Below are positions 34,038 to 40,794 of a stretch of 64,000 nt of DNA, one piece after another. Source of the stretch: Konateibacter massiliensis (GTDB lineage Bacteria > Bacillota > Clostridia > Lachnospirales > Lachnospiraceae); contig NZ_LT860098.1 in the NCBI RefSeq assembly GCF_900184995.1, positions 67,001 through 131,000 of the forward strand, written 5' to 3'. The notes beneath the pieces are model-generated. The model was not told where the DNA came from, searched no databases, and was given only the letters and a program-made list of their open reading frames with translations. Each line of letters starts with the position of its first letter. Position 1 is the first letter of the stretch. A program made the translations under genes and the position numbers.

Positions 34038-34373
34038 CTACAGTGGTTTAAACGGCATTCGCTTCACTGCTCTTGCCGCATTCATGCCTAACAGCCTGCC
34101 CTGCTTCAAAGTTGGGTTTTCCATTTTAAATATATTATTTCCTTTCGGCAGCGGACTCATCTGAATCGCCACATCTGCCTGCCTTATCCCAATGCCAACA
34201 CCGAGCACCGAATCAGTCGCTGCGCGATAGGAGAGAGAATCAAGCTCTGATTCCTGCTGTTCTTCCAGTTCAAACGGAACCCCCTCTTCCTCCATTCCGG
34301 CACAAACTTCTTTTATCAGCGCTTCTTCCTTAGAATGTACATATAGCTTGATAGCTGGTTTATTTATGGTCAT
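34038..34373 (-). CDS. pduH: Diol/glycerol dehydratase reactivase small subunit PduH
   Basis: A short protein (~111 residues) of the DdrB/GdrB/PduH family (AIKLYVHSKEEALIKEVCAGMEEEG; SLSYRAATDSVLGVGIGI). With PduG it exchanges damaged cobalamin from the inactivated dehydratase. The coding start is inside the 3' end of pduG, with a 14-base overlap. GTG at 34382 is an alternative start; ATG 34373 has AGGTG 6 bases ahead. Confidence 0.88.
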   Translation of the reverse strand: MTINKPAIKLYVHSKEEALIKEVCAGMEEEGVPFELEEQQESELDSLSYRAATDSVLGVGIGIRQADVAIQMSPLPKGNNIFKMENPTLKQGRLLGMNAARAVKRMPFKPL

Positions 34374-36186
34374 TTCCTGCACCTATATACGACAGAACAA
34401 GACCTGTCGCCACTGCATTTCTCGGTCCCTCTGACGCCCTTATGTTTCCTCGCCCGCAGACAATCTTATAGTTTGCAAATTCCTCCATAAGCATCTCCGG
34501 AACTTCAAAGTCCTCCGCTGAGCCGCCTACCAAGACTACATGATCAATTCGTCTTAGATTATGCTCCGGCGCTACCTCAGTCAATGCCCGAATGGCATTT
34601 TTTACAAACACCTTTTTCTTTGCCTCTTTTCGCACGAAAACGATTTTCTCCATCGGAATATCATCTTCAAGTATAATCATGTCATCCGGCTTTAACAATA
34701 CAACATTTCCAAAGTATTTCGGTTCTACCGGTTCATCAAAAAAATGTATGGCACCGCTTTCTAACCTCATATGGTATAAACTCTCTATTTTCGCAAGCGG
34801 ATATTTCTTAATCTCCTCGGCAATGTACCTCGAGGATAAACCAAGCTCTGTCTGTATCAGCATGGATACGAGCTCTCCCGCACCTGCTTTGTGTGTGATT
34901 GCAACATTTCCATCTTCGTGAATAATAGCGGCGTCCGTGGAGCCTCCTCCTAAATCCAAAATCGCAAGTGGAAGCTTCGTTCCCGGTGTGGTAAGCGCTC
35001 CAAGTGCTGCCATAACAGCCTCCACTCCTGCCACCTTAACATAGATATGCAGCTGTTTTTTTAGCTCCTCCGCGATTTTTTCCATCGGGAGCTGCTTTGT
35101 TTTTACCATAGCCGCTACGCCTACCGCCTTCTCCATGCAGGTTTCGCCTGCAAGGGAGCCTGCTATCATAACCGGCGCAAGTGTATCTACCGCCAGAATA
35201 TCCGTAATTTTAATTTCTCCTGCCTGCTCTTTCGTCAACTCACCCATTCCGGATCTAATCTTTTCCAGCATATTTCCGATATTGGTGTTCTTCTGACCGC
35301 TGATGTCCTGCACCTCACCAGCTCCTGCAAGCACCTCCATTATTTTATCCGCTCCGGCATCAATCGAGACGATACAGTCCTCTTTTGCATGAATACGAAT
35401 TTCTCCTGCCGGAAGTATATTTTCTTTTACATTCCCGTGAGGTGTCTTGATGACAACCGCACTTCTCTTTCCAATCAAACTTTTTGCAATCGGTGTCACC
35501 GCTCTTGTTTCCTCGGCATTTAACTTTAACAGAGTAGCAATTCCATAGGGGTTTGATAACATTCGTATGGTTTGTCCTGCCAATGCCACCTCAATTGCCG
35601 CCTCTTTCCACTCAGGTATGTCATGGATACGCTTTACCTCATCCACGATAGGAAGCTTCCTGTCCAGTCTGTTCTCTACAAGTACGCCCTCATCAGCCTG
35701 CAAAATAAGCCCCACAATGAAAAGCCTTTTTGCATGTTGGTTTATCGTTTTTGCTATTTCATCGTAGGAGGTGCCGCTGCCCGCCACAACAATGTAAGGC
35801 GTCTCTTCTCTTCCTTCTGACAAATGCTCTAAATATATGGTCATTCCTGCCGCCTGTCCGGCTCCTGCCGGTGTAGAAGGATTATGCCCTATCATGGAGG
35901 ATTCCGTGATAATCGTCTCCGTTATCGTCTCCATCGCTGTATCACCGATGACAGGCGCTGCCTCGTTGATACGAATCAGGCTAAGCTCATTTACAGGCTT
36001 TTTGATTTTCTCCATTGCATTTCCTAATGCATCAATAATGCCGGCTGTATTGGCAACGGTCCCTTTTGTGCCTGTTGTGGCACGCGAAGAAGAGGATAAA
36101 AATCGCATTTTACCCTCGCTGTCTATCTGACTGATACACACTTCCGTTGTTGAGTTTCCAATATCTACGCCTGCAATGAGTTTCAA
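34360..36186 (-). CDS. pduG: Diol/glycerol dehydratase reactivase large subunit PduG
   Basis: A 608-residue ATPase of the actin-like DdrA/GdrA family. The N terminus contains GVDIGNSTTEV, the ATP-binding phosphate loop; ILDLGGGSTDAAI and VLVGGSAEDFEVPEM mark the second lobe. It uses ATP to release cyanocobalamin or adenine-lacking cofactor from dead dehydratase. The chosen start is TTG at 36186, overlapping the pduE stop as TTGA, with AAGGGG 9 bases ahead and the family N terminus KLIAGVDIG following. An upstream ATG (36243) would lie inside pduE. Confidence 0.9.
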   Translation of the reverse strand: MKLIAGVDIGNSTTEVCISQIDSEGKMRFLSSSSRATTGTKGTVANTAGIIDALGNAMEKIKKPVNELSLIRINEAAPVIGDTAMETITETIITESSMIGHNPSTPAGAGQAAGMTIYLEHLSEGREETPYIVVAGSGTSYDEIAKTINQHAKRLFIVGLILQADEGVLVENRLDRKLPIVDEVKRIHDIPEWKEAAIEVALAGQTIRMLSNPYGIATLLKLNAEETRAVTPIAKSLIGKRSAVVIKTPHGNVKENILPAGEIRIHAKEDCIVSIDAGADKIMEVLAGAGEVQDISGQKNTNIGNMLEKIRSGMGELTKEQAGEIKITDILAVDTLAPVMIAGSLAGETCMEKAVGVAAMVKTKQLPMEKIAEELKKQLHIYVKVAGVEAVMAALGALTTPGTKLPLAILDLGGGSTDAAIIHEDGNVAITHKAGAGELVSMLIQTELGLSSRYIAEEIKKYPLAKIESLYHMRLESGAIHFFDEPVEPKYFGNVVLLKPDDMIILEDDIPMEKIVFVRKEAKKKVFVKNAIRALTEVAPEHNLRRIDHVVLVGGSAEDFEVPEMLMEEFANYKIVCGRGNIRASEGPRNAVATGLVLSYIGAGNDHK

Positions 36187-36575
36187 AGTAGGATTCCCCT
36201 TTTTTCGTAAATCTCCGCCGCTTCCAATACGAGCTTTGCGCAATTTACCGCATGATACTTGTCTGCCAGTTCCTTTGCCATCATAACCAATTCAAGCTTT
36301 GTAGAACGGTTTGGTCTTAGTTTGTTATACATATCCAATATCACTTCATCCGGGACATCCACCATCTCTGCTGCCCTCTGAAAATTATTGGCAAGCTCAG
36401 GATTGCCGGCTTCCTTTGCCACCTCTCCCTGCTTGAAAAGCATTTCCTTTGAAATTTTAATGTCGTCTGCTGTAACGTTTCCTTTTTTTATCTCTTCCAG
36501 CGTTATCTGGCTTAATTTCTTTCCTGTCTTGGAACGAATCGAGTCCCTTTCATATTCGCCTAACGGATATTTCAT
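36183..36575 (-). CDS. pduE: Propanediol/glycerol dehydratase small subunit PduE
   Basis: A 130-residue small (gamma) subunit of B12-dependent diol dehydratase: MKYPLGEYERDSIRSKTGKK begins the family fold, followed by TLEEIKKGNVTADDIKIS. It associates with PduC and PduD. The ATG at 36575 overlaps the pduD stop codon (TGATG) with GGAGG 7 bases upstream; a longer start at 36593 is within pduD. Confidence 0.9.
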   Translation of the reverse strand: MKYPLGEYERDSIRSKTGKKLSQITLEEIKKGNVTADDIKISKEMLFKQGEVAKEAGNPELANNFQRAAEMVDVPDEVILDMYNKLRPNRSTKLELVMMAKELADKYHAVNCAKLVLEAAEIYEKRGILL

Positions 36576-37213
36576 CACTGCACCTCCGTCCATTCTATCA
36601 TCGGTCTTGAAGGGTCAACCAGCTCTGTCTCCTTGATGTGCATCAGCGCTGCCTTCACCTGATATTTTGCTCTTACCATCGGGTCGTTTTCTCCCTCAAT
36701 CGGAGATACCTTCTCGCCCTTTACATACTTTGCCGCATTCTTTCCGATTGCACGGTATTTCTCCAGCGTCATAAGCGGTGCCTGTGGGAAAAGCTCCAGG
36801 TTCGAAAGCGGATATAAATCCTTCTGGTGAATAACAGCAGTTCCCTTTGACTGCAAACCAATTCCAATTCCGGAGCCGCTTAATTTAGCCGCTTCCAGTC
36901 CCATAAAGCCTACATCAGAGGTTTTGAGCACCTTTACAACTCTTGGCACCATTCCTTCCTCCTCAATTCCCGCCTTTATCGTCTTTATGACTTCATCAAG
37001 GTCCAGCCCATTGATTGTGCTCTTAATCTCGGTCTGAAATGCCGGTCCGACACCAATCACAACCTCCTTCGGGTTCGTTCCCTTTGCTGCCAGAGGGTGA
37101 TTAAGATTGGAGGTGTCTGCTTTGCGCTCTTCTATATTCTTTCCTGCATTTTCTTTTAACTGTTCGCTTACAATTCGTACAATCTGTTCAACCAATTGTT
37201 CATCTATCTGCAT
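36575..37213 (-). CDS. pduD: Propanediol/glycerol dehydratase medium subunit PduD
   Basis: A ~212-residue medium (beta) subunit. The core (VVIGVGPAFQTEIKSTINGL; GSGIGIGLQSKGTAVIH) is that of PduD/DhaC. Its N terminus MQIDEQLVEQIVRIVSEQL is an amphipathic helix followed by a loose linker, resembling the encapsulation peptide that targets PduD to bacterial microcompartments, although no shell gene is in the window. Start ATG 37213 has AAGGGA about 10 bases ahead; GTG 37222 is the alternative. Confidence 0.9.
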   Translation of the reverse strand: MQIDEQLVEQIVRIVSEQLKENAGKNIEERKADTSNLNHPLAAKGTNPKEVVIGVGPAFQTEIKSTINGLDLDEVIKTIKAGIEEEGMVPRVVKVLKTSDVGFMGLEAAKLSGSGIGIGLQSKGTAVIHQKDLYPLSNLELFPQAPLMTLEKYRAIGKNAAKYVKGEKVSPIEGENDPMVRAKYQVKAALMHIKETELVDPSRPMIEWTEVQ

Positions 37214-37254
37214 TCTGCTCACGTCCCTTCGGATTTTACTAAATTCTCTAACAG

Positions 37255-38925
37255 TTAGAACTTATTCGGGTCTATGATATTCGGTATTGCCTTAATTTCT
37301 TCCCAGCGCTCTCCGTCCACACGGTAGCCCGTTCCCGGTCCCATGTAGTCATTTGGCCTGTTGACAGCTGAAACCACGCTAAAGTCCTCATCCAGAATAG
37401 CAGAAGTCTGCATATAGTCTCCGACTACCCGCTGCTTTAACATGTTTAAAATACTATCTGCCACGTCCTCAAAGCCTGTCTCAGACAACGCTTTTACGAT
37501 ATCCACGCCTGTAATGTTTCGCTTCATCAAATCTTCCACTGCCATCAAATCTGCAACCACATCGCGGGATAAGGTATCCTTACTTCCGTGTGCATAGGTC
37601 ACGGCTTCCACCTGCTCATCGGTTACCGCTGTAAGTCCAAGATAAGAAAATACTGCCTGTACCGCCTTCGCTGCCTTATTTCGCACGCGGATAACATCCT
37701 CCTCGCGAACCGGCTTTAAGCCTCCGTCTACCTGCATGTCCCTTTGCATTACATTATAATCGTCAAAATCCTCGGCATCAAAGTTTGAGCCTGCAAATAA
37801 ATTATCGTAATTCGGCTCTGCCGCATATCCTGAAAAAATAAAATCGGTTCCCGGCATAAATTGAAGCATTGTTCTCGCCGTTCTTCGCATATCTGAATGA
37901 GAAAAGCTCTGGTCATTGGAAGATGCGCATTCTAATCCAAGCATCGCCGCCACCAAGTTTTCTCCGATTACTTCCCTGATCCCTGACGGTACACTCGCCG
38001 TAACACCGATACAGCTTACAGAACCGTTCTGAATTCCCTGCGCACCTGCACCCTTTGTCGCATACAGGCATCTTGCCTCCAAGTAAAGCATGGACTTTTT
38101 CTCCGCGCTTCCCATCAATGCTTCTGAACCAGAACCTGATGTAAATCTGGTTTTAAGACCTCTTGAAGCGTATGCCGATGCCAAAAATGCCTTGGAATAT
38201 GGGGTGTCGTCTCCGTCCACAAATACTTTTTCCGTTCCGTATACTGACAGTGTCTCTGCATAGGTCGTAAAACCGCGAATTCCAAGCTCAAGCTCCGTCG
38301 CTTCCTCCACGGCACACTGGGTCAGCACACCCTTTCTTCCAATCTGGGAACCGATTAAGAGAGCAATCGCGTTAAACGGTGCATAACGTGCAATTCCGAC
38401 CGTCGTTTCCTCTTCTCTGAAACCACGAAGTGCGCCCTCTGCTGCATCCGCTGCAATCTGTACCGGATCGTCCTTTAAATTCGTAATATGTGCCTGATTT
38501 GCCGGGGTTTTTCTCGCGCGCATCTTCTGCATACCCATCATCATTTCCACAACGTTTAAATGGTTCATTACCTCCACCATTTTAGCCGGTGTGATTCCTG
38601 ATGCAAGAGAAAGAATCTCTGCCCTCGAAACATTGATATCCACGATTTTTCTCGCAATTTCAAGTGAGGAGAGAGACATTGCATACTCTGTTTTATCAGT
38701 ACGGATTGAATAGTCCGCAATAAACTGGTCAATAAAATCAAATTCTTCACGGGTTTTGCCGTCCAGCTCGACTACAACGCCATCCTTCACCCGAATGGAA
38801 GGCTTTGGGTCGTATGGGCTCGACATCGCAACAAATCCCATTTCCGGCCATTCATTAATATAACCGTCCTTATTTACCGGACGTTCTCTCAATACTTGCA
38901 TTCTTTTTGATTGATTCATAATCAT
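37255..38925 (-). CDS. pduC: B12-dependent propanediol/glycerol dehydratase large subunit PduC
   Basis: A 556-residue catalytic alpha subunit. It binds adenosylcobalamin and dehydrates 1,2-propanediol to propionaldehyde or glycerol to 3-hydroxypropionaldehyde. Family segments include RPVNKDGYINEWPEMGF at the start, AHGSKDTLSRDVVADLM and the conserved FSGYAAEPNYDNLFAGSNF. First gene of pduCDEGHO. The two ATGs at 38925 and 38919 both have usable sites (AAGGATG and AAGGTG). Confidence 0.93.
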   Translation of the reverse strand: MIMNQSKRMQVLRERPVNKDGYINEWPEMGFVAMSSPYDPKPSIRVKDGVVVELDGKTREEFDFIDQFIADYSIRTDKTEYAMSLSSLEIARKIVDINVSRAEILSLASGITPAKMVEVMNHLNVVEMMMGMQKMRARKTPANQAHITNLKDDPVQIAADAAEGALRGFREEETTVGIARYAPFNAIALLIGSQIGRKGVLTQCAVEEATELELGIRGFTTYAETLSVYGTEKVFVDGDDTPYSKAFLASAYASRGLKTRFTSGSGSEALMGSAEKKSMLYLEARCLYATKGAGAQGIQNGSVSCIGVTASVPSGIREVIGENLVAAMLGLECASSNDQSFSHSDMRRTARTMLQFMPGTDFIFSGYAAEPNYDNLFAGSNFDAEDFDDYNVMQRDMQVDGGLKPVREEDVIRVRNKAAKAVQAVFSYLGLTAVTDEQVEAVTYAHGSKDTLSRDVVADLMAVEDLMKRNITGVDIVKALSETGFEDVADSILNMLKQRVVGDYMQTSAILDEDFSVVSAVNRPNDYMGPGTGYRVDGERWEEIKAIPNIIDPNKF

Positions 38926-38994
38926 GCACCTTACATCCTTTTGATTTATTTCGTCTTTTATTTTGATTTATGTTGTTTTGTGTTGTAATACTTC

Positions 38995-39034
38995 TACTAT
39001 ATCATTATTTCCCAAATAAATAAAGTATTTCTTT
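38995..39034 (-). promoter_or_regulatory. Candidate pdu operon promoter
   Basis: On the minus strand TTTATT, 17 bases, TATAGT upstream of pduC, in a stretch of A/T-rich sequence. The -35 box is weak, so an activator may be involved. Confidence 0.35.
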
Positions 39035-39067
39035 GTAAATTTTACAAATCCTTTTATTTATAAAAAG

Positions 39068-40144
39068 CTACTCTGAATCCGGTTTTTTTAGGAGGTGAAT
39101 GCTGCCCTCCTTATCAAGCTGCACCAGTATCGTTGCAATAATCGGCAGAGCAAAAAGTCCCAGAATTCCCATAAGCTGTGCACCTACATACATCAGGATA
39201 AGTGTTACAATCGGATGCAGTCCAATCTGCTGCCCTACAATCTTTGGCTCTAATATCTGTCTTACAACGGTGATAACAATGTACAAAATAAGCATTCCTG
39301 CTCCAATTTTTGTGTTCCCCATAATAAAGCCGATAATAGCCCATGGAATCAGTACGGCGCCCGTACCGAGTATCGGCATAATATCAATGATTGCTACAAG
39401 TCCGCCAAACAGATATGGAGTCGGAATTCCCATAATCCAAAAGCCGGTTGACAGCTCAAGAAAGGTGATGGAGATAATTGCTGCATATGCCTTTATAAAT
39501 TTGCCAAGTGAGCCTATTATATTATTTTTTAATTTAATAAGCACTTCTTGTCTATCTTGATTGAACTGGCTTAAAATAAATTCACCAATTTTATAATAGT
39601 CAACTGTGAAAAAGAAAGAGGATACAATTGTGAAAATAAGCTTGATTAGCAGCGTCGGAATCTGGCTTGCAAGTCCGGTTACCGCGCTTACAACCGCTGA
39701 GGAGGTCGTCGATATAAATTCAAATATTGACTGGTCAATATTGCTGACAAACTCGTTCACATATGTCTGCGCACTTGGAAATCTGTTCGTTATGCCGACT
39801 GTCAAAACCTCGAATGCCGGAAGCAGCGTGTCTTGATAGAGGGCAGGAAGCCCAATGAATATGGTACTGATAAAGTTAAATATTTTCACACCTACCATAC
39901 TGATTAAAAATCCAACCAGACCGTAAAATGCAATGAGAACAAAAACTGAGACCATCCCTCGTTTTATGTTTGTCTTTTTCGACAGCATGTCAATCAGACC
40001 GCGAAATGCCATCGCGACAATCATACCGATGACAAATGGCATCAAGAGCGGAAATACATATTTAATTCCCACATAAAGCAAGATGAGTAAGATAAAAATA
40101 AAAATGCAGCGGATAATAAATGCTTTCTGTTTTTCTAAATTCAT
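39068..40144 (-). CDS. AI-2E family transporter (PerM type)
   Basis: A 358-residue multi-pass membrane protein of the AI-2 exporter/PerM family. Hydrophobic segments occur near 12-35, 38-58, 66-90, 155-180, 210-235, 240-270, 275-295 and 310-345; the C-terminal repeat PKIVGQQIGLHPIVTL is the conserved block. Members are proposed to export AI-2 or to be ion antiporters; function here unknown. It is upstream of pdu, on the same strand, with about 140 bases between, and has no clear link to propanediol metabolism. Confidence 0.88.
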   Translation of the reverse strand: MNLEKQKAFIIRCIFIFILLILLYVGIKYVFPLLMPFVIGMIVAMAFRGLIDMLSKKTNIKRGMVSVFVLIAFYGLVGFLISMVGVKIFNFISTIFIGLPALYQDTLLPAFEVLTVGITNRFPSAQTYVNEFVSNIDQSIFEFISTTSSAVVSAVTGLASQIPTLLIKLIFTIVSSFFFTVDYYKIGEFILSQFNQDRQEVLIKLKNNIIGSLGKFIKAYAAIISITFLELSTGFWIMGIPTPYLFGGLVAIIDIMPILGTGAVLIPWAIIGFIMGNTKIGAGMLILYIVITVVRQILEPKIVGQQIGLHPIVTLILMYVGAQLMGILGLFALPIIATILVQLDKEGSIHLLKKPDSE

Positions 40145-40228
40145 AAATGACGATACCTTTCCTGTTTTGACTTTTCTTTGGTTGTGATTGTTTGTGTTAC
40201 TTTATTATCTCAATAATAGGAGTAGTAA

Positions 40229-40780
40229 TCAAGGCGTAATCCATTCTTTTGCCAAAATACTATACCGAAGTTCATCATGCCAGCTACCGCTTTTAAATCT
40301 AATCTGCCTGAGCTGCCCCTCTTTTTTCATTCCTATTTTCTTTATAACGGATTCCGAGCTTTTATTGTCAATGTGGCAGCTTGCGCAAAGGCGATGCAAT
40401 CCTATTTCAGTAAAGCCAAGCTTTAATAACAAATCAGCCGTTTCTTTTGCGTAACCACATCCCCAATAACCAGGAAGCAAAAAATATCCTATCTCGCCAT
40501 GGCCTCCAAATTCATTTTTCTCATATACTTCAATACCGGCTGAGCCAATAAACTGATTGTTTTCGATTAGAAATATACAATAATCATATTCCTTTCTGTC
40601 GTCTAATGCCTTATTTTTATCCAGCATTCTATTAAAGTATACATGTGCTTCCTCTTTTGAAATAAACGCTTGCGCATAGGCATATTTCATAACCTGCGTA
40701 TTTGTAAAAACAGAATAAAACAGGTCAAAGTCTTCCTCATTCCATTCCCGCAAAATAAGTCTGCTGCTTCTTATGCTCAT
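40229..40780 (-). CDS. GNAT N-acetyltransferase (RimJ/RimL type)
   Basis: A 183-residue acetyltransferase with SRLILREWNEEDFDLFYSVF, EIGYFLLPGYWGCGYAKETADLL (shown in pieces: GYFLLPGYWGCGYAKE) and SCHIDNKSSESVIKKIGMKKEG, the RimJ/RimL/YdaF pattern that acetylates ribosomal N termini or other amino groups. Its ATG is 14 bases after the stop codon of the TetM-like GTPase-nuclease gene, so both are likely co-transcribed; a ribosome-related substrate is plausible but unproven. Confidence 0.88.
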   Translation of the reverse strand: MSIRSSRLILREWNEEDFDLFYSVFTNTQVMKYAYAQAFISKEEAHVYFNRMLDKNKALDDRKEYDYCIFLIENNQFIGSAGIEVYEKNEFGGHGEIGYFLLPGYWGCGYAKETADLLLKLGFTEIGLHRLCASCHIDNKSSESVIKKIGMKKEGQLRQIRFKSGSWHDELRYSILAKEWITP

Positions 40781-40794
40781 GTTTTAGTCCTCAC

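Noticed and set aside
32960-38925. Complete bacterial microcompartment locus
   Set aside because: Only enzyme, reactivase and adenosyltransferase genes are present; no shell protein reading frame is visible in the window.
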